DNA from: Vreelandella rituensis
GTDB lineage: Bacteria > Pseudomonadota > Gammaproteobacteria > Pseudomonadales > Halomonadaceae
Assembly (NCBI RefSeq): GCF_003336665.1
Contig: NZ_QPIJ01000007.1
Span: forward strand, 14,053 to 78,052
Length of the DNA stretch: 64,000 bases
Direction: 5' to 3'
Numbering within the stretch: position 1 is the stretch's first letter; the number at the start of each line of letters is the position of its first letter. Position numbers and translations under genes: made by a program. The notes under the pieces are model-generated. The model was not told the DNA's origin, did not search any database, and was given only the letters and a program-made list of their open reading frames with translations. Of the stretch, positions 42,696 through 51,663 are shown piece by piece.

Positions 42696-44571
42696 CCAGC
42701 GAATTCCTTGGCGTGGCCCTGAGTGGCAGATTGTCCCGGCTCGAAAAGCGGCGAAACGATTGAACCGGCATCTCTTTTGCCTGGTGTGGCGGCGGTTCTA
42801 GAAGCCGCTCGGCTACCGGCATGCCGCGATCCAGGCAGGCGGAAAAATGCCCCAGGACATTGGCTTCGGCGTATTCGACAGGCACCCCGAGCAAGGGCCA
42901 GGAGAGCGACCGGCTGGACAGTTGCACGACCAGCGTGGCCAGACTCAACCCCAGCCAGACGGGTAGCAGCCAGACTGCCGTATTGAGTGTCAACAGATAA
43001 AGCGCCACTGCCCATAGCATACCTGCCAGGCTGATCCAGCGAGTATGGCGCCAAGCTTCTCTCCAAGTGACGGTGCGATCGGTACGTTGCTGAGGAAGCC
43101 AGGTGATGCTTCGGCCACTCAGCATCGCCAGCAGGAAAAAACTATGTAGCACCATCATGAGCGGAGCGATCAATACAGCGAAAGCACTTTCCAGAAGGGC
43201 ATTCACTGCCAGGCGCACACGGCCGCCAAAGGCCTGCGGACGTTGTATCAATGCCAACGACACACCGAGCAGTTTGGGCATCAATAATAAACTCAGCGTG
43301 ATGCCCAGCAGAGTCCAGGCGTGAGGCGGAACATCTCGAACGGTCGCAGAGCCGGGCGTGGCAAAGATGATATCCACTTGATAGAACGCCACGATCAGCA
43401 GCCACAGGAGGGAGGCCATATAACTGAAAGCCCCCAGCAGAAAATGCAGACGGTTCAATGGGTGCAGGCCTGAACCACCCAGCAGGCGCAAATGTTGCAG
43501 GTTGCCTTGTAACCAACGCCGGTCACGATTGGCGTAGTCGAGCAGATTGCCGGGCAGTCCTTCGAAACTTTCGCCCCAGTGGGTGTCGAGCAACACCTTC
43601 CAGCCGCCGCGCCTCAATAGGGCAGCTTCCACGAAATCATGGCTGAGCAGATAGCCGCCCCAGGGGGCCGGGCCGCTGAGGGTAGGCATGCCGCAGTGGG
43701 CCATGAAGGCATGGGTGCGAATGATGGCGTTATGGCCCCAGAAATTGGCGGCATCGCCTTGCCAGAAACTCTGCCCCACCGCCAACATCGGGCTATAAAG
43801 GGTGGCGGCGAACTGAACCATGCGGCCGAACATACTGCGCTGGCCGATGGGAATCGGTACGCTTTGAATCAGGCCCACATCCGGCTGGCGCTGCATTGCG
43901 CCAATCATGCCTAACAGAGTGCGTCCGCCCATCAGGCTATCGGCATCCAACACCACAAAATAGCTGTAACGGCGTCCCCAGCATTCACAAAAATCCATCA
44001 GGTTGCCGGCTTTTTTTCCTTTGTTTTCATCTCTACGGCGATAGTGCACCCTAAGCTTTCCGGCCAGGCGTTGCTGCAATCCGGCGACCAGGGCTTGCTC
44101 CCGGGCAGCAATTTTCGGATCTTGGGTATCGCTCAACACAAACGCCTCGATATGCGCATCGACCGGCCCGTTCGCCTCTTCCAACAACGACAGGCAACTC
44201 GCTTCAAGACCGGCAAGCGTCTGTTCCGGTGGCTCGTTGTAAATCGGCATGATCAGGGCGGTGCGGCTAGATAACCGCGTGGAATCCGCCTCACCACGGC
44301 ATGATGTGGGCAAAAGCGTTATCGGGTCGCGCCTGGCCAGCATCAGCACAAATCCGATGACGGAGCTCCAGAATGCCACCGTCAACCAGCTGAAGGTAAG
44401 TGTGAACAGCAACCAGGCGCCTACTTTCAGGGGTGTCAGCCCGACCTGTTGAATCAGTTGCCACATCATCAGGCTGCCAAGGGTGCTGCTGCCTAATGTG
44501 AGGATGGCGAAAACAAGGCGGCGTGTGCCTTGCCAGGCAATGGCGGTAGCTGCGCGCTCAGTCGGAGACAT
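42688..44571 (-). CDS. opgH: Glucans biosynthesis glucosyltransferase OpgH (MdoH)
   Basis: Inner-membrane family 2 glucosyltransferase of 627 residues that makes the glucan backbone of osmoregulated periplasmic glucans from UDP-glucose. Two membrane helices lie near the N-terminus (about 20-75), the catalytic GT2 domain follows (Asp in VLDADS near residue 200, QxxRW-like RDRRWLQGNL near residue 350), and about six helices end the protein. E. coli OpgH has 847 residues; the long N-terminal cytoplasmic region, which in E. coli touches FtsZ, is absent here. The start overlaps the end of opgG by 14 bases. Confidence 0.93.
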   Translation of the reverse strand: MSPTERAATAIAWQGTRRLVFAILTLGSSTLGSLMMWQLIQQVGLTPLKVGAWLLFTLTFSWLTVAFWSSVIGFVLMLARRDPITLLPTSCRGEADSTRLSSRTALIMPIYNEPPEQTLAGLEASCLSLLEEANGPVDAHIEAFVLSDTQDPKIAAREQALVAGLQQRLAGKLRVHYRRRDENKGKKAGNLMDFCECWGRRYSYFVVLDADSLMGGRTLLGMIGAMQRQPDVGLIQSVPIPIGQRSMFGRMVQFAATLYSPMLAVGQSFWQGDAANFWGHNAIIRTHAFMAHCGMPTLSGPAPWGGYLLSHDFVEAALLRRGGWKVLLDTHWGESFEGLPGNLLDYANRDRRWLQGNLQHLRLLGGSGLHPLNRLHFLLGAFSYMASLLWLLIVAFYQVDIIFATPGSATVRDVPPHAWTLLGITLSLLLMPKLLGVSLALIQRPQAFGGRVRLAVNALLESAFAVLIAPLMMVLHSFFLLAMLSGRSITWLPQQRTDRTVTWREAWRHTRWISLAGMLWAVALYLLTLNTAVWLLPVWLGLSLATLVVQLSSRSLSWPLLGVPVEYAEANVLGHFSACLDRGMPVAERLLEPPPHQAKEMPVQSFRRFSSRDNLPLRATPRNSLDD

Positions 44572-46180
44572 CGCTACCTCGCTTTATGCCGAGTGCGTCA
44601 AGCTCCTCCGGGTACCAGGTAAAGTGCCAGGTTTCACTCAGTGGGCGCCCGTGCAGCGCCAACCATAGCCGTATGTCGGCGGGCTCGTGAGAACTGTCGA
44701 CACGAAAGCTGGCTCGCCAATCGCCGTTGGGCAAGCGGTGAACCTGAAGGTCGGACAGGTCGCCTTTCCCGGCCTCCAGCATCGCTTGTACCGGTTGCCC
44801 GGCCGATAAACCGGAAAGCTGACCACCCTGAAAATCGATGATGAAGCGGCGTTGGGTAACGGGGTTGGCTTCTTGGCTTCCGGGAACGCCTGCCGAGCCT
44901 TGACGCGTACGCACGACCTTGGCCAGCATGGCTTGGCCAAGGTCGGGCTGGGCAAAGTCCGCATTGAAGGTGTGCGTCCTATAGCGGTAGTGGCGGCTAT
45001 CGCCCGCCTGCATGGTAATGGCAGGCACCCAGTAGGCGACGATATTGTCATGGGTTTCATCCGGGGAGGGCAGTTCGACCAATTCGACGTGACCTTCCCC
45101 CCACGCCTCCAATGGCTCGACCCACTGGCTGGGGCGACGATGATAATGCGCCTCTCTATCCAGATAATGACTGAAACGCCGCTCGCGCTGCACCAGCCCA
45201 AAGCCCCCGGGAGAGGCATCCTGAAAGGCGGAAATGCGTGGCCTGCGTGGATTGTGCAAGGGATGCCAGATCCATTCGCCGTGCCCGGTTTGAGTCAGAA
45301 GCCCCTCGGAATCATGCACCCGAGGCCGAAAATCATCCGGCGGCGCGACACTGGTATCACCATGGGCAAACATGCTGGTAAGCGGAGCGACACCCAGCTT
45401 GTCGATATCCCGGCGAGCGAACAGGTGGGCCTCGACGTCCACACGGCTCTGGTGGCCGGGTTGGATATCGAAACGATAGGCGCCGCTGAGCGAGGGGCTA
45501 TCCAGCAGGGCCAATACCGTCATGTGGGTGTCCTCGGCCTGGGGTTTGACCAGCCAGAATTCACGAAACTCGGGAAACTCCTCGCCGCCGGGGGCGGCGG
45601 TATCGATTGCCAGGCCACGGCCAGAAAGTCCATAGGCTTGGTTGCGTCCCACCAGGCGAAAGTAACTGGCGCCCAGAAACACCATGAATTCGTCGGCGTA
45701 GTCGACATTATTGAGGGGGAAATGCAGACGAAACCCGGCATGGCCGGCACCGCTCAAGTCTTTCTCGAGCAGCTCGGCAGCGCCGTCGTCGTAGCGATAG
45801 AAATCGCTGGAGAACTCAAGCGGTGTGGCTTCGCCTTCCTCGATGAGAAACAGCTTCACCGGCGTTTGAAACAGAAAACCACTGTGAAACAGCTGTACCG
45901 AAAACAGACTCTCATCTTTCCATATTGCCTGTGCCGGGTCGAAGCGAATCTGGCGATAACCATCGTAGTCCAGCGTTTGAAGCGCGGCAGGCAGCCTGGC
46001 TTGTGGGGACTGATAAGGAGCTTCAGCCAAGCGTTGCGCACGTTCGGTGAGTTGGGGAAAAAACGCCTTGGTATCGGCATTCACCACACCCGACAGCAGC
46101 AGGGATAGCAGGGCCATGCTTGATGTACTTTTCAGTAACGGGCTTGTCAGCAAAGGGCTTGGCGGCCGCAAGAAGGGCAT
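44558..46180 (-). CDS. opgG: Glucan biosynthesis periplasmic protein OpgG/OpgD
   Basis: Periplasmic protein of 540 residues with an N-terminal signal peptide (about residues 1-36, ending VVNA). It shows the family segments KDESLFSVQLFHSGFLFQTPV, FSSDFYRYDD and RHYRYRTHTF. OpgG/OpgD proteins act on the nascent glucan during its release into the periplasm. It resembles OpgG and OpgD about equally in length (E. coli 511 and 551). AAGGA lies before ATG 46180. The operon opgG-opgH-fkbM is coupled by overlaps. It is divergent from an OpgB-like enzyme. Confidence 0.9.
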   Translation of the reverse strand: MPFLRPPSPLLTSPLLKSTSSMALLSLLLSGVVNADTKAFFPQLTERAQRLAEAPYQSPQARLPAALQTLDYDGYRQIRFDPAQAIWKDESLFSVQLFHSGFLFQTPVKLFLIEEGEATPLEFSSDFYRYDDGAAELLEKDLSGAGHAGFRLHFPLNNVDYADEFMVFLGASYFRLVGRNQAYGLSGRGLAIDTAAPGGEEFPEFREFWLVKPQAEDTHMTVLALLDSPSLSGAYRFDIQPGHQSRVDVEAHLFARRDIDKLGVAPLTSMFAHGDTSVAPPDDFRPRVHDSEGLLTQTGHGEWIWHPLHNPRRPRISAFQDASPGGFGLVQRERRFSHYLDREAHYHRRPSQWVEPLEAWGEGHVELVELPSPDETHDNIVAYWVPAITMQAGDSRHYRYRTHTFNADFAQPDLGQAMLAKVVRTRQGSAGVPGSQEANPVTQRRFIIDFQGGQLSGLSAGQPVQAMLEAGKGDLSDLQVHRLPNGDWRASFRVDSSHEPADIRLWLALHGRPLSETWHFTWYPEELDALGIKRGSDVSD

Positions 46181-46317
46181 GGACTCGCATCCTTGGAAAT
46201 AATGAAAAATAACCCGGCGGTAAGGCGTGAATAAGTACAACAATAATTGTACGCTTGAACAGTAAAGTTCATTTTTGTCTAGCTTGCCAGAAGAAAAGCC
46301 TACCTTAGAGGATAGCC

Positions 46318-46338
46318 ATGAACCAACGAACCCCATGA
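46318..46338 (+). CDS. Possible six-codon leader peptide MNQRTP
   Basis: A tiny frame with the strongest ribosome site of the region (GAGG, 6 bases before the ATG) encodes six residues and stops at TGA inside the ATGA that starts the sulfatase-fold gene at 46335. This would couple translation of the membrane enzyme to the leader. It could be only chance. Confidence 0.4.
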   Translation: MNQRTP

Positions 46339-47936
46339 AAAAATTGCTGATAATTACGCTGGCGCTCAATGCGATGCTATTGGCGCCGTTATGGTGGCGT
46401 TTCGGTGAGTTGTTTCCCCGGCTATTGGCTTGGGAGGCCTTGGGTGTGGCGGGGTTGTGCATGCTGCTGCCGCAACGTGGCATCGGCCTTGGGCTACGTA
46501 TTGCATTGCTTGTCTGGGTAATGCTGACGGTATTGATTGGGTTGGGAGACGCTGCCACACAGCAGGCATTCGGTCGCTCGTTGAATCTGTATCTGGATAT
46601 TCCGCTGTTGCGTTCGGTATATCACCTTCTGGACGGCAACTTGGGCCGCTTCGCGGCAACCCTGCTGCTGATCATCGGCGCAGGTCTGATTGGCCTCGTA
46701 GCCTGGGCGATGTGGCGCTGGCTCTCTCCCACTCATCGCTACTCGTTGAGTGCCAGGTCGGGGCAGTTGGCCCTGGTATTGGTTGCCTTGAGCGGTTTGA
46801 TGAGCGTATTGGAACTGGCGGGACAGCGACCGCTTGCCGTTGGGCGAACGCCCTTGCTTGACACCACCGGCTTTCAAATCGAACAAGTGGTGACGACGCA
46901 TCATGCTCGCCAGGCGTTTCGTCAACGCCTGGCGGAAACACCGATCATGGCGCAACCTTTACCCGGGCTTGAGCAACGTGATGTATTGCTGGTGTTCATC
47001 GAATCCTATGGGGTGACGGCGATACAGGACCCGCGCTATCGAGACGCGGTCTTGCCCACCTTGCACGAGATGCGTGAGCGGCTGGAAGCCGCTGGACTGC
47101 ATCTGGTCTCTGGCGTGCTCGAAGCGCCGGTGCGCGGCGGCCAGTCCTGGCTCTCTCACGCCACTACGCTCAGTGGGCTATGGATCGACAATCAACTCTG
47201 GTATCGGCTGATGCTGGAAAGCGATCAAAGCACCTTGGTGGACGATTTTCGTGCTACCGGCCAGCGTACCCTCAGTGTCATGCCGGCCATCACCATGGCC
47301 TGGCCGGAAGGCGAAGCCTACGGTTTCGATGAGATTCATGCCGCCTCCGACATCGACTACGCCGGGCCGCCGTTGAACTGGGTCACCATGCCCGATCAGT
47401 TCACCCTGGATTACTTTCAACGCCATCTACGTGAGCCTGGGCCGGTGTTTGCGCAAATTGCCCTGATCAGTAGCCATGCGCCTTGGACACCGATTCTCCC
47501 GGTGTTGGACGACTGGGAAATGATCGGTGATGGCGCGGTCTTCGCCCCTTGGGAAAATGCCGGCGATCCACCGGAAGTGTTGTGGCAGGAGATCGAGCGT
47601 ATCCGCGATCATTACGCCTGGTCGGTGGATTACTCGCTCAAGGCGGCGGCACGCTGGGCCGAACGCGCAGCGAACAAGGACAGCCTGATCATTCTGATCG
47701 GCGATCATCAGGCGGCACCCTTGATAACCGGCGAAAATTCCACCAATGGTGTGCCGGTACATATCATCAGCGGGGACGCCACACTGCTTGCCCCTTTTCT
47801 GGCGCATGGCTTCGTGCCGGGCTCGGTACCGGAGGCCACAGACGATGCTCCCGGCATGCATCGCCTGCGACACTGGTTACAGCAAGCGTTCGGCGAACAG
47901 ACACAATCAGCCATCTCCGCAGGAGCAGCCCAATGA
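46335..47936 (+). CDS. Sulfatase/alkaline phosphatase-fold membrane transferase (OpgB/LtaS-like)
   Basis: Inner-membrane protein of 533 residues with about five N-terminal helices (to about residue 165) and a periplasmic alkaline-phosphatase-fold domain. Metal-site elements resembling phosphoglycerol and phosphoethanolamine transferases are seen: LLVFIESYG (acid), ISSHAPW and LIGDHQA, and a candidate nucleophile segment GGQSWLSHATTLSG. E. coli OpgB adds phosphoglycerol to periplasmic glucans; being divergent from opgGH, this protein may do the like. It is shorter than OpgB (763), so the substrate is unproven. Start 46335 is favoured over a TTG at 46275. It overlaps manC as ATGA. Confidence 0.75.
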   Translation: MKKLLIITLALNAMLLAPLWWRFGELFPRLLAWEALGVAGLCMLLPQRGIGLGLRIALLVWVMLTVLIGLGDAATQQAFGRSLNLYLDIPLLRSVYHLLDGNLGRFAATLLLIIGAGLIGLVAWAMWRWLSPTHRYSLSARSGQLALVLVALSGLMSVLELAGQRPLAVGRTPLLDTTGFQIEQVVTTHHARQAFRQRLAETPIMAQPLPGLEQRDVLLVFIESYGVTAIQDPRYRDAVLPTLHEMRERLEAAGLHLVSGVLEAPVRGGQSWLSHATTLSGLWIDNQLWYRLMLESDQSTLVDDFRATGQRTLSVMPAITMAWPEGEAYGFDEIHAASDIDYAGPPLNWVTMPDQFTLDYFQRHLREPGPVFAQIALISSHAPWTPILPVLDDWEMIGDGAVFAPWENAGDPPEVLWQEIERIRDHYAWSVDYSLKAAARWAERAANKDSLIILIGDHQAAPLITGENSTNGVPVHIISGDATLLAPFLAHGFVPGSVPEATDDAPGMHRLRHWLQQAFGEQTQSAISAGAAQ

Positions 47937-49369
47937 TTCAACCCGTGATTCTCAGCGGCGGCAGTGGCACGCGGCTATGGCCGTTATCACGCCGTGACTA
48001 CCCCAAACAGTTTCTGCGCTTGACCGGTGAGTCCAGCTTGTTGCAGTTGACCCTGGTGCGTCTGGGTGGCCTGAATACGCTGCCTGCTATTGTCATCGGT
48101 AATCAGGCGCATCGTTTCCTGCTGGCGGAACAGTTACGCGAAACCGGGCATGCCGCACGGATAATGCTTGAACCGGAAGGGCGCAATACCGCTCCGGCAA
48201 TTGGCTGTGCCGCTTGGTTTGCGTTGCAGGGCGGTGATGATCCCTTGTTGCTGGTGTTGCCCGCCGACCATCAGATTCGCGATACGGCGGCATTTCATGC
48301 CAGCCTAAAATCCGCGCAGCCGTTGGCCGAAGCTGGTTATCTGGTGACGTTTGGCGTGGTACCTGAGAGAGCCGAAACCGGCTACGGCTATCTCAAGTGT
48401 GGTGCGGTAGTGGGGAAGGGGTACGAGCTTGAGTGTTTTGTGGAAAAACCCGATCTCAGCCGCGCCGAGGCCTATCTGGAAGAAGGGGGCTATTTGTGGA
48501 ATGGCGGTATCTTCATGTTTCGTGCCTCTGTCTACCTAAATGCATTGCAGCGTCTTCAACCGGACATGTATCGGGCCTGTGAGCAGGCCGTGGCATTAGC
48601 CAAGGAAGACCTGGATTTTTTGCGTTTAGATAGCCAGACGTTCTGTCAAAACCCTTCCGATTCCATCGACTATGCCGTCATGGAACCGCTGGCTTCCATT
48701 GAAGGTACAGAAGGCGTAAAAGGTGCTGCGGTGGTGCCGCTTGATGCTGGTTGGAGCGATATCGGAAGCTTTACGGCGTTGTGGGAAGTCAGTGACAAGA
48801 ATGAGCTAGGCAATGCTACCGAAGGGAACGTCTGGACGATCGATAGCCGCAATCTTCTGGTGCGGGCCGAGCATCGCTTGGTGGCCACACTGGGGCTGGA
48901 TGATCTGGTTATCATCGAAACATCGGATTGTGTTCTGGTGGCCAGGCGTGATCAAGGTCAACAAATCAAGACATTAATGACTGGGCTGGAACAAGCCGGG
49001 CGAGAAGAAGCTAGTCGTTCGGCACAGGTGCATCGCCCTTGGGGCAGCTTCACTGCAGTGGACCGTGGGCAGCGCTATCAGGTCAAGCATATCAGCGTGG
49101 CACCCGGTGGGCGGTTATCGTTGCAGCGTCATCATCATCGTGCCGAGCATTGGGTGGTGGTAAGCGGTACCGCCAAGGTCACATTAGGTGAAACTACCTT
49201 TCTGGTCAGCGAAAATCAGTCCACTTATATTCCCATCGGCGAAGTGCATCGACTGGAAAATCCGGGCAAGATTCCGCTGGAGCTGATTGAAGTACAGTCA
49301 GGCGCCTACTTGGGAGAAGACGATATTCAGCGCCTGGATGATGCCTATACCCGCCTGGACGATAAATAA
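47933..49369 (+). CDS. manC: Mannose-1-phosphate guanylyltransferase/mannose-6-phosphate isomerase
   Basis: Bifunctional enzyme of 478 residues that forms GDP-mannose and isomerises mannose-6-phosphate. The N-terminal nucleotidyltransferase has GGSGTRLWPLSRRDYPKQF (residues 7-25) and FVEKP near residue 170; the C-terminal cupin isomerase has RPWGSF and LSLQRHHHRAEHW near residues 365-400. GCAGGAG precedes ATG 47933. It overlaps the preceding gene by four bases, so it is translated together with the sulfatase-fold enzyme. GDP-mannose would feed exopolysaccharide or envelope glycans. Confidence 0.94.
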   Translation: MIQPVILSGGSGTRLWPLSRRDYPKQFLRLTGESSLLQLTLVRLGGLNTLPAIVIGNQAHRFLLAEQLRETGHAARIMLEPEGRNTAPAIGCAAWFALQGGDDPLLLVLPADHQIRDTAAFHASLKSAQPLAEAGYLVTFGVVPERAETGYGYLKCGAVVGKGYELECFVEKPDLSRAEAYLEEGGYLWNGGIFMFRASVYLNALQRLQPDMYRACEQAVALAKEDLDFLRLDSQTFCQNPSDSIDYAVMEPLASIEGTEGVKGAAVVPLDAGWSDIGSFTALWEVSDKNELGNATEGNVWTIDSRNLLVRAEHRLVATLGLDDLVIIETSDCVLVARRDQGQQIKTLMTGLEQAGREEASRSAQVHRPWGSFTAVDRGQRYQVKHISVAPGGRLSLQRHHHRAEHWVVVSGTAKVTLGETTFLVSENQSTYIPIGEVHRLENPGKIPLELIEVQSGAYLGEDDIQRLDDAYTRLDDK

Positions 49370-49388
49370 AGGAATCGTCAGGTGCCTC

Positions 49389-49739
49389 TTACCACAGCCA
49401 GCTATCCGGGCGGGCGGGGGGTTGCTGTTTGCGGATGGCCAGCCAGCCGAGTATGCAACGTACCGCTAGCCAGATGGCGAGTAACGGCCAAAGCAGTACG
49501 CCTATATAGATGATGCTCAGCACGAAGACGATGCTGGAGTACAGCATGCCGATCCAGAAGGTGCGGATCTGGTAGCGATAGTGCGTCTGCAACCAGGGGG
49601 CGGCATCCTTGCGATAGACGTAGGCAATGATCACACCGATGAACAGGGTGAGGTTGGCGGTGAAAATGCCGGCCAGGTAAAGCCCATAGATAATCTGTGG
49701 TGTGCGGGTTTCATCGCGGGAAATGTACGTTTGAGACAT
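49389..49739 (-). CDS. DUF4870-type membrane protein
   Basis: Membrane protein of 116 residues with three hydrophobic helices and the typical segment HYRYQIRTFW in the loop. It is a paralogue of the protein at 50720-51118; both flank the LpxL-like gene in the same direction. No function is known for the family. A weak start context is present at ATG 49739. Confidence 0.75.
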   Translation of the reverse strand: MSQTYISRDETRTPQIIYGLYLAGIFTANLTLFIGVIIAYVYRKDAAPWLQTHYRYQIRTFWIGMLYSSIVFVLSIIYIGVLLWPLLAIWLAVRCILGWLAIRKQQPPARPDSWLW

Positions 49740-49763
49740 GGTTCTCTCGTTGGTGATACCGGC

Positions 49764-50714
49764 TCAGTAAAGCCGGAAAGAACGGTAATCGGGATGGCCT
49801 TGCTGTTCTTCGGCCACTTTGCGGTAGCGTTTGTATTCCCACTGATACTGAGCGGCATCCAAGGCAATGGCGGCCTCCACGCTGGCGTTGACGCCGGTGG
49901 CGGATCCCCGCTCATCTTCGGCGTAGACACCTGAATCGGCATCGATGAAGTGAATCTCGAAGCCTTGACCCGGCACACGCTTGGCCACCCCCACGACGAC
50001 ACGCGCCTGGGTGCGCGCCACCAGTTTGGGGAGCAGGGTGGCGGTATAGGCATCGCGACCGAAAAAGGGAGCGAACACGCCACTGCCCCAGTCGGGCTCC
50101 TGGTCGGGTAGAATGCCGATCGCTTCACAGCGCTTGAGCGCCTTGAGCAAGGCGGCCACGCCACGCGGGTTGGTGGGTACCAACCTTGCTCCCATGCGCT
50201 CCCGGCCATGACGAATGACCGGGTCGAGCTGATGAATCTTGGGCGGTTCGTACATGGCGGTAAACGGGAAGTGACTGGAAAGCCAGAAATTGAGCACCTC
50301 CCAATTGCCGAAATGCGGCGCCAGCACAATCACCCCGCGCCCCTCGGCACGCGCTCGATCGAGCTTGTCGCTTCCGTGAACCGCGATAATACTGGCTTCC
50401 ACCCGTGCGGGGTCGGCCATCCAGGCATGGCCCAGCTCAAGCATGGTCGCGGCGGAATGTACCAGGCTTTGGCGTGCCAATCGGCGACAGGCGTTTTTAT
50501 TCAGTTGGGGATAGACCACCCCCAGGTTGCGCTGGGTGATATTGCGTTCACGTTTGCTGAAACGATAAGCCAGGGGGCCGAGAATCTTGGCCAGGCGCCA
50601 GATGCGCATGAGCGGCCAGCCGGATAACCGGCGCCATAGCCAGGCAATACCCCCCGCCCGCGTAAAAAGCGGCACGGCAGCAGTTGTTTCAGGCGTCGGG
50701 TCGTGGTCTGCCAT
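49764..50714 (-). CDS. LpxL/HtrB-type lipid A (lysophospholipid) acyltransferase
   Basis: Acyltransferase of 316 residues, inner membrane-associated, transferring secondary fatty acyl chains to Kdo2-lipid IVA. The HX4E catalytic pair is in HFGNWE near residue 135, and RNLGVVYPQL and ILPDQEPDWGSGVFAPFFG are conserved in the family. ATG 50714 is used, because a GTG at 50729 would overlap the upstream gene. The gene is sandwiched by two DUF4870 genes in one operon. Confidence 0.9.
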   Translation of the reverse strand: MADHDPTPETTAAVPLFTRAGGIAWLWRRLSGWPLMRIWRLAKILGPLAYRFSKRERNITQRNLGVVYPQLNKNACRRLARQSLVHSAATMLELGHAWMADPARVEASIIAVHGSDKLDRARAEGRGVIVLAPHFGNWEVLNFWLSSHFPFTAMYEPPKIHQLDPVIRHGRERMGARLVPTNPRGVAALLKALKRCEAIGILPDQEPDWGSGVFAPFFGRDAYTATLLPKLVARTQARVVVGVAKRVPGQGFEIHFIDADSGVYAEDERGSATGVNASVEAAIALDAAQYQWEYKRYRKVAEEQQGHPDYRSFRLY

Positions 50715-50719
50715 AGGCG

Positions 50720-51118
50720 TTACAGCCACCAGGTGGTCAGGTTAGCGGGTGCTTGCCGTCGTTGCAGCCCCTTGATTCCCTTGACGCAACGTATCACCAG
50801 CCATACCACGGCAATCAACCAGGTGAGAAAGCCAACCAGTATCAAGGTCAATAAGGCGGAAACCGAAAAGTAAAGCAACGACAGCCAGAACGTTCGAATC
50901 TGGTAACGGTAGTGGTCATCGAGCCAGCTGGGGCCGTCGCCACGGTAAACATAGGCAATCACCACACCGAGAAGCGATGTCAGCCCGCCGGTGGCAATGC
51001 CGGCAAGCTGCAGGGCGTAGCCCACAATCGCAATGGTAGTGTCGGGGGAACGCCGCTGCTCGGCAACAGCATGATCATGGGTATTGCTGAGGTTGTCCGG
51101 CGTTGCATCGTCATTCAT
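50720..51118 (-). CDS. DUF4870 domain membrane protein
   Basis: Membrane protein of 132 residues with three helices after an acidic N-terminal tail, and the shared motif HYRYQIRTFW. It is paralogous to the protein at 49389-49739. Its stop is six bases before the acyltransferase start, so they are cotranscribed. Family function unknown. Confidence 0.78.
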   Translation of the reverse strand: MNDDATPDNLSNTHDHAVAEQRRSPDTTIAIVGYALQLAGIATGGLTSLLGVVIAYVYRGDGPSWLDDHYRYQIRTFWLSLLYFSVSALLTLILVGFLTWLIAVVWLVIRCVKGIKGLQRRQAPANLTTWWL

Positions 51119-51259
51119 ACACAATCCTGGTCACAGACGAGTTGAGCCGCTGCAATCGAGCCCGGTGGCTCAAAGAATGGCTGATGGAGTGACTGAGAGT
51201 CGCGGCTGCAAAAGTGATTGAAAGAGCGGCCATGATAACGTGGGTGGCCTGGCTTGGCA

Positions 51260-51640
51260 TCAACGTGCAGGGCGGCAGATTTCCAGGAGATTGCCGTCCG
51301 GGTCGCGCAGATAGATCGATTCAATCGGGCCTGTCGCGCCTTGGCGGGCTACCGGGCCGAGTTCGATCTCGATATTCAATGCTTCCAGGTGCTGCTGAAA
51401 TTCTTCCAGAGGCAGCTGGCAGCGCAGGCATAGATCAAGACTGCCGGGGGTCGGGGTGGCGGATATCGGAGCAATGTCGGTATCCGTCTGGTGCAAGCGC
51501 AGGGCGGTATCGCCGAGCAAGAGGTCGACCCGCTGGGTATCGCGATAGCGCACTTCCAGTCCCAATACGCGGGAATAGAAGTCCACCGCGCGCCCCATGT
51601 CGGTAACGGTAACGACAAGATGATCCAGACCTGAGAGCAT
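51260..51640 (-). CDS. VOC family (glyoxalase-fold) protein
   Basis: Small protein of 126 residues with one vicinal oxygen chelate domain: LDHLVVTVTDMGRAVDFY at the start, SLDLCLRC in the middle, and YLRDPDGNLLEI with the terminal metal-binding Glu. It resembles glyoxalase I and fosfomycin-resistance enzymes; substrate unknown. GGAAGTAGG precedes ATG 51640. It is divergent from the methyltransferase gene. Confidence 0.88.
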   Translation of the reverse strand: MLSGLDHLVVTVTDMGRAVDFYSRVLGLEVRYRDTQRVDLLLGDTALRLHQTDTDIAPISATPTPGSLDLCLRCQLPLEEFQQHLEALNIEIELGPVARQGATGPIESIYLRDPDGNLLEICRPAR

Positions 51641-51663
51641 TCCTACTTCCTTAACAGATAATC

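Noticed and set aside
44852-46108. A 418-codon plus-strand frame opposite opgG
   Set aside because: No domain, and opgG on the other strand is clearly real.
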